From the NCBI GenBank assembly GCA_018398805.1, contig JAGFBZ010000290.1:1364001-1428000 (forward strand): 64,000 nt of DNA. Direction: 5' to 3'. A model generated the notes under the pieces. It made no database searches and was not told the origin of the DNA. It saw only the letters and a program-made list of their open reading frames with translations. Positions 30,978 through 43,250 of this stretch are shown here, piece by piece (position 1 is the first letter of the stretch; every line of letters begins with the position of its first letter). The position numbers and the translations under genes were made by a program. The DNA comes from Hirundichthys speculiger (taxonomy: Eukaryota > Chordata > Actinopteri > Beloniformes > Exocoetidae).

Positions 30978-33900
30978 TGCCAAGGGTCTCCTGGAGCACC
31001 GACCCTGTGCCTGGAAGGAACATGCCCAGCAGCTTCAGATAGAGCGATTCGGCCGCATTGCTTAACCCACAACCAGCTTGGACCAACGCAGATGAGTGAA
31101 ACTGTAAGTCACGGCTCAATAACCGTAAGCCAAGGCTTAATTGACATGTTTAGAGTAGAATTGGAGGTTATTTTACAATATTTAATCAATGAATGCTGCC
31201 GCTTAACCCTGCTAACCTGCTTTAATAAAATACAAATTATCATAAGACGTCATGGTGGACATTGAGTTTATCCTCTTTCTCATGAAGGTAAAGATTTGGG
31301 TGTGCATTCGCATTAATAACTTAATGTTCTTAAAGGTTACTCTAGCCCATTATAGTTACAGATCCTAGGGGGCTAATTATCCTAGCCACTAAATCTAACC
31401 TAGTCAATAAGAAGAACGCAGATCATAAGAGGAGAGCTGCTGTTAACAAATGTGACCAATAACTGTACCTTGAGCCAGGCTATTCCTTCTAGATGAGTTA
31501 TCGGTGGAAGCAGGATAGGCATTTGGAGGTAAGCAGTGAGAATTAGGCATGTTTCCTTGCCACCAGCTTAAACAAAGTTGTGGAAATCTAGCAAGGTCAC
31601 ATCCTTCTAGACCACAACTTCGGATCCTTTAAATGGAGAGCTGGACCAGTAACTCTGGCTGACAGAGGCTGAATCAACTGGGCGGATCTTACAAGGAGGA
31701 ACTGATGATGGTAAATAAAGATGGATATGGAGGCATATGAAAGAGGCAACAGATAAAGAGAAAATAATGATTTGCTCAATGTAATTAGACTTTTTCTATT
31801 TATAATTACTTTTACTGTATTTCAAAAGATGCAAAACAACCCCAAGTGAGAAATCCATTGAGCTACATAGGATGCAGGAGGGTCAGGAGCACAGGAAAGG
31901 AGTGGTAAGAGGGAGGGATGATACTGATGGAGGAGGATGAAGGGAGGGCCTGGGAAACAAGTGCTAATAGTTGATTAGTCTCTCTAAAGATGCTCTGGGC
32001 CACATGATGAACAGACACACACACACACACATATACATACACATCATTGCAGGGCAAATGATGTCACTGTATTTTTTTTGCCAAGGCAGCATCTGTAGTC
32101 ATTGCTTTATGTGAATACCAGAAAGCACATTTCTCTTCTGATCCATGATGATGATGGATGATGCTGTCATTGTTTTCCGATATCAATTAGAGCCAGAATT
32201 TAACATTAAATATGTCATTACACTGATACACCTGGATTGAATAAAATGTTCTATAAACTGGTCAATTTCCCAATTCTACCCCTGCTTCCATCGTCTCCTC
32301 CATTTGGGTCTTCTACAGCTTCTTTGTGACATACTGGGACACAAACCAGATGAACCAATGAGTCTGTACACCATTTGTCAGTTTTCCTGCCTGCTGGATG
32401 CCGGGTTCAAATCAAGCACTGAAAGCATCCATGATCAGTGCTTGCAAGGTAATTGTAAGTGAGGTCTGGGAAATATTCAGCCAGACATTTTTATCACACT
32501 CAAGGGAATCTTTTTAACAACCAAGATGCAGGTGTGGTCATGAATTAAAAAAAAATTAATACCAGCACTTCTGCTGCTACAGAAGACTTAATGGCAAGAA
32601 GAAAAGGCAAAAGTATGGTACATCATTGCCTGCTGGCCCTCTCTTCTAGGCTAAGTGCTATGTTGCCATAGTATCCAAACTGATAAGGGAGAGGACTATC
32701 ATAAAACCTCATAGTCAAATTTCTGAGAAACCTCCCCCTGAAAGACTCCAAGTGTTAAAGATTTGGTGCAAGTTTGAAACTTAACCCAAAAATTGTATTT
32801 ACCAATGTGTGCCAATGTGTCCATTATCATTTTCTTTCATGATTATTAAAAAAATCTAATGTTCCTGCAGCTTTCAGAAGCAGAGATAATCACACTAAAT
32901 ACATGGTTACATTAATTCCATTTTGCATTTATTTTGCATTTAAATGTTAAATCAACATTCCCTCAGACTGGAAACGGAAATGTCTTCATTGTGAAATGTT
33001 GATTTTATTTCCTTATACTCCTTTGTTAGTGAGTTCTTGTGTTTTGGTTTGTGTTTAGTTGATGTTTCTTTGGTAACTGTCTTCTGATGTCTTGGTCTAT
33101 GCATATTCAGAAGAGGAGGAAAAATCATGGTTGAGTATCAAACAATCAACTTTTGATTAGCAGGCCAATGTGGGCTAAAACCTTTTACAGGAGTATGTTG
33201 GGTCTTTTAGGTTCTGCTCAGTTCTTTCTGTAGAGTATGAACAGTTGGCCATTCTTTACTATTCCATGAATAATATCCATTTACATTTTTTTTTATTATT
33301 GTATTCTGTTACTAAAGTTCACAACTCCATGTGTTTTTCAAGCCTAGTAAAATCCCTTCAGTGAGAATTCATGACTTCAGATGAGAGACTGATTACTATT
33401 TCTTTTCATTTTTCTTCTTTTAAAGGCAGTGATGCCACATTCAGCGAGGAGAAGATTAATACTAATCGATATTATTGTTACTTCAGGTAACCCGGTGTGC
33501 TACAGTACGTATCAAATACAACATGCTTGAAGGCGCTGACTTGATTTGCAGAGTACCGTCAAATCGAAATTCAAAAAATCATTCAGATTTTACAAAAAGG
33601 AAAGAACATTTGACAAAGATAAGTAGGGCATTTATTTTGTACAAAGGTAGCAACTGAAGACTTACCTGCTGACAGGTCATGGTGAAATCTTAAAGATGAA
33701 TACAGCTAGCACAAGCAAACAAAACAAAAAAACAGGATAAACACCTGGTTAAGACTTTTTCTTGCCACAGCTGACGCACAAATGAGGGGACACCTAAGTA
33801 CCTCGAAACGTAGTATCCACTAGGTAGCAGAAGAGATCTCATTTTTTGTTCAGTTTGTGATAACAAAACTGAGACCATCACATAAAGACTAATTTTATTA

Positions 33901-34279
33901 TTATTATCATTTTTTTAAAATTTATTTATCAATTCATTCGTTGAATTAAAATGTGTGATTCCCTTTTCCAACAGCCTTTTTTTTAAATGTAAAAATGATT
34001 GATTTGGATACTGTTTACATGCACCCAGTTTGATGATGATAGAGATTCAGGAAAAAGAGCTGTGACTTAATAAATATGCCAGTTAATGCATATTCATAAG
34101 TGTAGCTTTATGTGGAACACACAGTTTTGGTCCTTTAGCTTCTGGAGGGAATTAAACTTGTCATTATGAGTAGAATAACATGCTGGCAGACTTGAAAGGG
34201 GATTTCAGATGGGATTAAGTCATAAATGAGCCAAGTCAATAATTAATCTATGAGAAAATGAAGAATTTCTCAGGTTTGT
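30978..34279. other. Unique DNA with a CA microsatellite, no gene seen
   Basis: A (AC)8 tract at 32015-32030 and a purine-rich stretch at 31860-31960. No exon or transposon supported across 3.3 kb. Confidence 0.3.
32015..32030. repeat. (AC)n microsatellite
   Basis: Eight AC units followed by imperfect AT/AC units. Confidence 0.8.
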
Positions 34280-34600
34280 GACTCCTTTGGGAGTGACAAA
34301 TATGGATAGGATTAAAAACAAGCACATCAGAGAAACAGCCAAGGTTAGACATCTTGGAGATTTAGAAAGGCTAGACTGAGAGTGTTTGGATTCAAAAAGA
34401 GGAGGGATAGTGGATTCAGGATAGAGGACACATTGATAGACGGATCCTGGAGTTGGCTGGGACAAAAAAAAAAAAGGAAGACCAAAGAAGAAATTCCTGC
34501 ATGTGGTGTAAGAGGATATGCAGCTGGTTGGTATGACAGAAGAAGATGGAGAAAATGGGGTAAGATAGAAACAGGGGACCTGCTGTGGTGACCCGTTATG
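34280..34600 (+). pseudogene. RTE-like LINE, C-terminal ORF end
   Basis: The + strand encodes MDRIKNKHIRETAKVRHLGD, matching the common fish LINE segment around MDRIxNxxIRGTAxVxxxGD. Later come GQKKKRKTKEEIPACGVRGY and AAGWYDRRRWRKWGKIETGD, the usual end of that ORF (E-D-M-x-x-x-G...R-W-K-x-M-x-x-x-G-D-P). The conserved gacctgctgtggtgaccc closing block is at 34577-34594. Frameshifts divide it; only the last 300 bp or so is present. Confidence 0.7.
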
Positions 34601-37600
34601 AAAAAAAAAAGAAACAAAGAGAAAAAGAAGAGTTCAGAGATCAGTTCACTCAAGTGAATAGCTTTTTCTGGCACTTCAAAAATGCTCCAGACCAGCAAAC
34701 TGCCAAAACATTGATTTTTTGTTTGTTTGTTTTTGTTTATTGATGGTGCTAACTGATGATCCATTATTCATGCCCACTTGATAAGTCAGGATCTCATTGC
34801 TACTTACTCTCTAAATTCCTCTCAACATGTATGTTTCTGCTTCATTCACCTGCGTGTGATGACAATGGTTGAGCCTCAGTGGTAAAAGATAAGGTTAAAA
34901 AAAAAAAAAAAAGGACACAAGACAGAGAGACTTCAGGATTTATATGACGACAGTTCGAGAGCCTGCTCTGACCTCAAAGCTCCATGGAGCTGTTCATGCT
35001 GCTCGTGAAACAAAGAATAAACAAAGAGAGACGACACAGATGATGTAGCCGCAGGCGCTTTTGTGTATATGTGTGTGTGTGTGTGTGTTATCCTGGGTTA
35101 TGCTGTCTGAATTATGTAAGTTGTTTGGTTAAAGGGCTAAACTCTGCAGTCATTAAAATGGAGAGGTGTCACTGGGTGATATCAAAAGCAGAATTTACAG
35201 GGGCTGAAAATAACAAATTACATTCTAAGTTACCAAATAAATAAATAAAGATACTAACACTGAGTCTATACCCAATAAAACATTTACTAACCTGACCTGC
35301 AGTTTTCCTTATGTGCACAGAACCTTTGACGTAGTAGCATAATCCTCTTTTCTATCCTCACCTCCTCTTTCCCTCATTCGCAGATCCTACACACATCCTG
35401 CTCTCTTTCAACTTTAAAACTTTCACAGTAGTGTGTAGTGTGATGCAGGCGGCTGCTGTTAAGCTGCATAAAAACAATCTTTTTTTCAACAGACGTCCCC
35501 CTCTAGGTGAGCTTGGAGACTGCTTATACATATCAATTTACACTTAAAGGATTACATCCCCTTTTTCTAATTTAACAAACAGAATTTAAGATTAAAGGAG
35601 ACATATTACACTTGTCCGTTACATGTTTTGGTTAAAATACCAAAGAAAACCTCAGCAACAGCTCCACTTCCAACACGTTTTGAAAGTTTTGTTCAGAGCA
35701 GGCGGCTTCAGTATGTAGTTTAACTCAGAACTGGGCCTATGATGTCATTATAAAACAAACAGCTCATCAAATTACAAAATTACAGTTACGTCAGGATTTT
35801 TTAATGTTAATTTTTTAATTTTCTAATTCAGATGCCCTAATATATGTAGTCAAGATTAGAAAAGCCATTTTTTTTTCATTTCATTTCATTAAACGTTTAA
35901 GTAAAGCTGTAAATTGCGGCAATGGAAGGTTTTTCTTGTTCTTACAAGACCACAGATAGGACTTGATAATATAAATTGATCTTAGGAGTTTTATTATGAT
36001 TACAAAGCTGTGTGTGAGAATATACAGTTTGTATAGGATATAACGTACATGCTGTATGTAAGTTATATAACTCTTGATTCACTATCTCAGAGAAGTAATA
36101 ATACTGATGCCACCCTCATGTCCAGAGCCAGGCTCTGGAGATGATGTGGTTAGCCCAAAGTAAAAAAAACATTAAAAACAGTTTACATGGCTCCATCTAA
36201 ACTTCCAAATATCTTCTACCTTCTAGCACCAGAATATTTTAAATTCCCCAATGATTTGATGAATTTGGGGGAAGTTTGTGATCTTGTGAGAAATAAAGTT
36301 TTTACAAAAAAAACTTTTTGACAAACACTAACCATCTGCTCAGGACTCAAATGTCACATTTCCTTTGGTTGCCAGGTAATTTCAGCGTGAAGGATGGTCT
36401 CAGTGCTCTGCAAGGTTCTGTCGTCAAACCTAAGGCACAAAGATAAACAATGCACTGATCTTCATCATCCAACTCTTAGGCAGAAAGCAAAAACAGTTGG
36501 TTCCCAAAATGTCTAAATATCCACCCCAGGCATGCCAGATTTTCTGCAGTGTGATGGTGGCAGAGAGAAAAACACTCATGACAAACCATGATGGGAAGGA
36601 TTAATAATTTAAATTATATCAGAATGAACCAAACTGTGTGTTTTTGTCATGGCGTATTTAACATGGAAATGTATGTATATAAAGCATGATTAGGTCTCAA
36701 TATACTTTATTATAAGGCAGTAGTTACTTTGTGCAGAGTACTAATTAACAAAAAATTACAGTTTTACACACAATTTGATGGCCATGATGACCACAAAGGA
36801 TTAACATAACCGGTGTTGTTCATATCACACTGGAACCCTTAATGCTTTCAATTTAGTTTTGTTGCACTTGAAGCAGCACTGACAGAAACCATTTGCACTG
36901 TTGTTGGTTTAGCTGAGGTTTAGAGCTTAACCTTGTGTCAGAGCCCTATGTGACGTGATGTGTTGCACTGTTCTCATTAAACCACTAGAGGTCTCTTTTG
37001 CTGACTGTTTGCTTAAACCTGATAGACTCTTGTTAAAATTTAACTAAGTCAGGTTTTTTTTATAACACAAAGAGACATGTATCTGACCTTACACATTAAT
37101 TGTGTTCATATTTACTCTTATTTAGGCCCATGCAAGTGCTAATTATAAACTAAAGATCAGAAAAAAATACACATTTATAGTATGTCATTTATTCATTGTG
37201 ATCATTACGCACTGTAGAAACACACACACACAACAGGGTTGGTATTTAATGCAATCATGTTATTTCTGCTTATAACTCCTTGCCCTTGTTAAATTCCAAT
37301 GTCATGTGGCAGATTTTTGCAACTCATTGAGGCTACTGGGAAGCCCTTTCATACCTTATCAGCCTGTGTAACTTAAAGTATCCTCTTAAGTGTCAGGTCA
37401 TGTCATTAATTATGATTCAAGGACAGTGAAACACTTTAATTGCCTTAATTTATTATACTGAGGAATAATTATCTTTTGCTGGATATGAGATCAGTTTTGT
37501 TCAAAAAACAAACACCTGATGTCATGTAGCTTGTACCCATGTCGACAGGTCTCTAACCAGTTTAACTGTGGACCAGTTGAACCCGTACATGTTACAAAAC

Positions 37601-37834
37601 CACAGCCTCATCCAAGTTTGAGCGCAGCTGTGTTTTAAATTTGAAATGATGCAGTTTAGGTCATGCTGTGTTCAAGTGTAGCCACATGCAAACCAACAGT
37701 GCAGATTGCCACATATAAACTGTACAAACAGATTGTTTTCAAAGTTTCCAATCACTTATGTGGAGTACATGTTCAAGCCAAATGTCAAAGTGTTTGCCTC
37801 TCTTATACCTACAAAAGTGGGTTCCCTTGGGGAA
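34601..37834. other. Unique DNA with microsatellites, no gene seen
   Basis: A-run at 34897-34912, a GT tract at about 35070-35087 and (CA)n at 37220-37230. No supported gene or transposon in 3.2 kb. Confidence 0.3.
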
Positions 37835-37930
37835 CCATGGAGAGCCTGGTGGCTGGATGGCACCGGGACCGCAGACATTTTTTGAATTTCCCCCTTGGGT
37901 GATGAATAAAGTACTTCTAATCTAATCTAA
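37835..37930 (+). mobile_element. LINE 3' tail with (TCTAA)n
   Basis: GAATTTCCCCCTTGGGTGAT, then GAATAAAGTACTTC, then TCTAA units: a 3' end shared by several fish LINE families (AATTTCCCC..GGGGATxAATAAAGT, tail repeats). Upstream coding is missing. Confidence 0.6.
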
Positions 37931-40430
37931 AAGGCATGGGAAAGGTACATAAGCTTGGTCTTTACTGTCTCAACTTAAGACGCTTTGGCATAAAGAGAAA
38001 AAGTAGTAGCATGTTGTAGTGGACAGCTTGCTCTGCTTTCTTATCCAAAAGCCATTCCCGCTGAAAAAATAAAAATAATCATTAAAAAAAAAAAAAGCAA
38101 AAAATAATATGGGGATCAAACCAAAAAAATCTCCCAACACACTTATGTGATTTGTATTTCTAAAGGCATATGGATGTATGCTGCTGAGGGAGGGGCTCTT
38201 TTTCAGTGCCTTATACTAAGTGAAGTATATTAATGGAAAGATAAGTACAACTGTCTCATGTGATTTGCTTTAATTCTTGCTGCAGTATCAGCCTGCAGCC
38301 ATCTGGTTCCCTCTGAAACAAACGCACTCTTTCTCTCAGACTTTGACACATGTGAGGGCACATTCTCACACAGATGCGCAAAACAAACTGGGAATGACGG
38401 CCCAAAGGCATGTAATCAAAGAGACAATAAGACAGCACAAAATCATGATCATGACTCTCAGCTGATAGACCAGTTTACACACAAACATACACACACCAGT
38501 GATAAAATGAAGGAAGAGAGTGCTTACTCTTTTCATAGAGAAATGAGTCATCCTTAATCAACTCCAATTTTTTTTTGTCCCCTTTTTGGTGTTTTCTAAA
38601 CCTATCTGAGGCTACTGAGCAATTTTAGGGCCTGTGACTCCACTTATAACTGGTCAGTCTATTTTAAACAATTTAGAGATTAAATTAGATCAAGTCCCGG
38701 TGGTCCTGGTGGTAGCTGCTATTCCCCCTCCCAGGTTGAAAAAGACCAGCACAGGATTTGCAGTGCAGTGCATGTGGCCGGATGCTGATATCTTTAATGC
38801 AACATGAACAAAAAAAACAAACAAAAGAATGAGCCCTTGTTCTGTAACAAATTATGATTAACACATAATGGTCACAATGGATGGAGCATATGACTAACTG
38901 TGGTCAGATGACACTGCAGTGACGTAAAGTTTAAACATGACTGACCTTGTTGAATTCTGAAATATTTTTTACACATCGTCCCAGTTAAGTTTTCATACAA
39001 AATTAATACACTCCAAAGCTTTACAGATCTGAGTTTCTAACACAAACCAGTCAGACAACAGTTTACATTTTCAGGACTTTTTAATCCAGAGTGACTAGTG
39101 GTCCCGACCAGGTTGGGAGCTTCAGTGTCTCACTATGAAGCAAAGCTGTAATCTCACTGCAGTATGTGACTTTAATCCTCTCATCCAAAGGCATTATATG
39201 GCAACAGCTTAAATCCAACAGATTGTGAAAGAGAAATAACTTTGAAATTTTACTATTTGATGGAGCAACAGTTGTTTGAAAAAAAAAAACAATGTGACAC
39301 TGAAAAAAGTGTGACTCATCTCTACAAAATGAAACCACTTTTTTGCAAAAATGTAGCTGCAGTTAATTTCAAGGGACACATTTAATGCCTCAATTTAGCA
39401 CAGCACCAACTCTGTGGCAGAGCTAGCAATGAAACATTGTTTTGATTGTTTTTTTGCTTCCAGACAAGTTATGCATCAAAAGCAGCCTGGTTGGTGAAAT
39501 TACGAAATTGAGCACTCAGAAATCACAAAGACGAGTCGCAAAATTTAGCAAAAGCATGTTTCTTTGAGAATTTCATATTCAGAAACATTCATAATTCTGC
39601 TATTAACAGGATGTTCTTCTGTGCAGTCAGAGATGGAAGAGACGATGATGTCGGTGCATCTGAACATCACAGTAAGAATATGTGGGACTTTGGTGTGCAC
39701 ATGTACTACACACAGTACACACGTGCCATCGTCATGTGAGTGCCTGCAAGCAATAACATGTTTTCAGAAACGTAAACCATCCCCCCCCCCCCCCCCCCCA
39801 CACACCACACACACATACATTTCAACTCATCCACATATACCATGTAATCATTTAAGTCCACCCAGCACTGTTTCTATTGCTTCGCCAAAGAATCCATTCC
39901 ACTTGACCAATAAGAGAATATTCATACCAATGAAAGTGATTCCAGGTTTTCCTGGTTACCTATAACTTTGCCATTTCACAATGTCCAGCTTTTGCTAAAA
40001 CCCTATTCTTTTGTTACATGACCTTAAAATCAGCCCATGTCACATTAAATTGATGTTACATTCAACTAAACAATGAAAAATTATTGGGAAGCTTTGCTTT
40101 GTTTATTTTAAGTTCCAGTTGTATAGACTGGAAGGCTTTTCTGTGTGACGATCAGTTTTTTTTCAGTATCTGCTGCTTCCCCTGACAGAATGAGGATGAG
40201 GAGATTCATTTGTTTTCACTCTGCCCCCGATGAGGTCAGCCCAGAGGAGTTTTGATCATGAGTATGGTTCACTTTGACGAACACAACAACCGCCCTCTGT
40301 GCGCACCAAAACAACTGTACTGAGAGTGGTTGGAAGAGAGGGTCTTCATGTGGCTGTTGTTGAACTCTGGTGTGATTCGTTTGTGGTGTGACACCTCTAG
40401 GACCTTAGGGTGCAAAACAAATCTGTCAGA
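37931..40430. other. Unique DNA, poly-C tract, no gene seen
   Basis: A-run at 38084-38096; C19 at 39781-39799 followed by CA units. Nothing else recognised. Confidence 0.3.
39781..39799. repeat. C19 homopolymer
   Basis: Uninterrupted C-run followed by (CA)n; a G-quadruplex-type motif on the minus strand. Confidence 0.85.
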
Positions 40431-40920
40431 TTTTGAGGTGAAATGGAGGACCCAAACGCAGGAAGTGCAAAAATAGGTTATTTATTTGACAAAACCCAAA
40501 TGCAAAAAGTCCAAACAAAACCAATATCCCCAAAGGTGATCCAAACGAGAAAAAAACAAAGTCCAAAACAAACCAAAAATCCACAAACGTAATTAAAAAC
40601 AAAAACCCCAGCTGAAAAACACAAAAATAGTCATGGGACATGAGACGAGAAAAGAAGACCTACGGCGCATGAAAAGAGAGACCAGCACAGACAGGGAGAT
40701 GAGAATACCTAACTAGACAGAGGGACAAACGAGAGGCAGATGTGCACGATCAGGATAACAAGGGGGAGGAAGCAAAGCAGAAAACAATGAGGACAAGACA
40801 GACATTTCAAAGTAAAACAGGAAACATGTAACACAAAAGACAGGGAGAGTGACGCCAACTTAACACCAAACAAAGAAAAACCCAAAATGGCTGTCATGGC
40901 TGCTCCAGACCATGACAGTC
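40431..40920. repeat. A-rich dispersed fish repeat, class unclear
   Basis: Starts GGACCCAAACGCAGGA and runs through a long AAAACC/GACAGG-rich body to a closing inverted repeat CTGTCATGG (40891-40899) / CCATGACAG (40910-40918). This composition and the GACCATGACAG end are familiar from an abundant teleost repeat. It has no coding content. I cannot assign it to LTR or DNA transposons. Confidence 0.6.
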
Positions 40921-41199
40921 TGAGTGAACAAGGCTTCCGTAGTGCACTGGAAAACATGACAGAAAAAGTAATGCCAGCAGTTGTGGACAAACGGCTTTCA
41001 GCCACTTCACTTGCAAGCCATTTTGCTTGTTTTTTTTAGTTCTTTTTTTTTTAGTTTCTAAAGAGTGGTACAAACAAATAATATAGAGAAAAATGGCCAA
41101 CTCTCGGTCAACAACGCAGAGTTGTTGTGTCAACATGCTTTTTCTTTGCTTAAGGGCGGTTATCATGGAAACATGATGTGCTGCCAAGACTGCTGTTGA

Positions 41200-41294
41200 C
41201 CAATGACAGCATTGACCTTTGTTAGATGACGTGGGTCATTTCTCAATGTGAGTACTTGTCTGTCATTAATCTCAGCTGAAGTACTATTCCATTC
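41200..41294. repeat. Degenerate repeat flanking the LTR, left part
   Basis: The GTACTTGTCTG / CTGAAGTACT-type motifs, together with the CGACAAGTACAG just right of the LTR (42042-42055), look like a MITE remnant into which the LTR element inserted. Low certainty. Confidence 0.3.
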
Positions 41295-42032
41295 TGTGAC
41301 GGAGTAGCCCGTCACTGGTTGCAGGAAGGCACATCCTTTTCTTTTTTTTCTTCCCCCCATTTAGTTTCAGTCACAGTCACTGGATTCCTGTTCACATCAC
41401 AGCAGGTTTATATAATTTCACAGGTCTTTCCTACTAAGGGTGCACACTTCGTAGCATTGAGTCTGTTACTCACCAGCATAGTGTTCCAGCATTCAAACAG
41501 AGGCAATAATCCAATCACCCTTCATATATCATCCAAACAGGAAGTGACATCACAAAACAGGGTGGTTAATTTTTACATTTAACTGTTTATTTTCTGTCTT
41601 TTTATTTTTGTAAATGGGGGATGTTAAAATAAAGCATCAGTTTGTAGCCTGGAGGTTGTTTAAAAAGAAGGGTGAACTGGTGAAAGAGTTTAAGCCTGGT
41701 AAATTTCCAGGGACCAATCAGCTCAGTGGGAGGGGCTAATGCCGTTTAAAAAAGACTGTTTGGAAGGGAGGGAAGGGGGAGATGGACGTGGACATCTAGT
41801 GAAGCTAGTGTTTACAACTAAAGAGCACTGAGAGAAGCAGTGTTGCTATTTTTTGTATACTTTTGTAAATAGATTGTAAATAGTTTATTTTTTGTCCCAA
41901 ATCACTGGAGAATATTGTTTTTGGTCACTTTGCCCAACTGGAGGTAAGCACAATAAACTGGTTAACTATTACCAACCTGCGCCTGTGCCATTAATTTGTC
42001 ACAAAGAACACACAAGGAAGGACCCTGTGACA
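41295..42032 (+). mobile_element. Solo LTR of an LTR retrotransposon
   Basis: 738 bp from TGTGACGGAG to CCTGTGACA, flanked by a perfect 5-bp duplication CATTC (41290-41294 and 42033-42037), so the borders are firm. It carries a promoter layout: CCAAT at 41714, GGGAGGGGC at 41728, TTTAAAAAA at 41745 and an AATAAA polyadenylation signal at 41952, as an LTR should. No internal region, so the element was removed by LTR-LTR recombination. Probably gypsy-like, judged only from the 5-bp duplication and general style. Confidence 0.85.
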
Positions 42033-42037
42033 CATTC

Positions 42038-42886
42038 TCATCTCGACAAGTACAGTAGAAATCCCTGGATGTGTTCTCACTCTGCCCATTTTATTGAGGA
42101 TAAATCCATTGTAGACCAATGTAGACTTGAGCCCGCAAAGTATCCTGGAATGGATTTCCATCAACCAGCAGCAGTGATGGTGGAGGAGAACGGAGTTAAA
42201 GAGCATTATAACTTTGTTGTTTCATAGTGGAGTGTAGTTTTAAGACATTTTCATGTGAGAATATAGTTCTTTTGACTTAAGGTTTGTGGTTCATTGATCA
42301 CAATATTCCTCTGACATCATTGGACTGTTTTACTTTTCAACTCCAGACAACTTTATTTATAACATGGCTGAAATGCAAAAGCATAAAACCAATTAAAAAC
42401 CCATATAAAGTAATGGTTTGAGTCTTTTGCCAGAAGAGTCCATGATCCGTTCAGTGTCACATTAAACTTCAGAATGTTTATTTTATGCTCAATTAAATTG
42501 TAGTTGTTAATCAATATGTGTTTATATAAAAGGTGTGATGCTATCAAGTACACAGCTGTTCCAGTTGAAGAAGGTCCAGACCGTGTCCTTCCATCCCTGG
42601 GAGGTAATACTTGGCAAGTATGACCCAGGAGAACGTACACAAGTCCAGACTTTGCATACTTGGAATTGAGAAACGGTTGTGGTTTGGATTTATCTATAAT
42701 ATAATATTTATTAAAACATTTTATAAGCTTTTTTTTTTTACATAAATAACATATTAGATTAGGTTAGAGATGTCAAATACATGTAGCGATGTTTTTCAAC
42801 TTCCATTTTCAACATATAAACGCATCTTCTATAACAAACCTCTAGTTGCAGTGCAATGTAGATGATATATGCTGATAATGTTTAAA
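42038..42886. other. Repeat remnant then unique DNA
   Basis: 42038-42230 reads like the right half of the degenerate repeat that hosts the LTR (open 111-codon frame through LTR end into it, not a gene). The rest is unique. Confidence 0.3.
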
Positions 42887-43250
42887 GGGGCAGAACAGCG
42901 GCTTAGAGGTCAGGACTGTTGCCTCACAGCAAGAAGGTTCCTGGTTTGAACCTCAGCAGGAGTCTTTCTGTGTGGAGTTTGCATGTTCTCCCTGTGCTTG
43001 TGTGGGTTTCCTCCAGGTACTCCGGCTTCCTCCCACAGTCCAAAGACATGCATGTTAGGATGATTGGTGGCTCTAAATTGCCCGTAGGAGTGACTGTGAG
43101 TGTGTGTGGTTGTCTACACGAGGCCCTGTGATGGACTGGTGACCTGTCCAGGGTGTACCCCTGCCTTTCGCCCAAAGAGAGCTGGGATAGACTCCAGCAG
43201 ATCCCCGTGACCCTACATAGGATTAAGCGGGAACAGATAATGGACTAATG
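42887..43250 (+). repeat. tRNA-derived SINE-like dispersed repeat
   Basis: An A-box-like CGGCTTAGAGGTCAGG (42898) and B-box-like GGTTTGAACC (42943-42952) have tRNA-type spacing, followed by the highly familiar body GTTTGCATGTTCTCCCTGTG, CCCACAGTCCAAAGACATGC and CCTGTCCAGGGTGTACCCC. This is one of the commonest repeats in fish. Two minus-strand 3' parts occur at 57445 and 62421. Confidence 0.8.

Noticed and set aside
30816..31265. 149-codon + frame
   Set aside because: Starts inside hAT copy C and runs into unrelated flanking DNA.
34345..34764. 139-codon minus frame rich in Phe/Leu/Ser
   Set aside because: Antisense of a purine-rich RTE LINE end; translated complement of A-runs.
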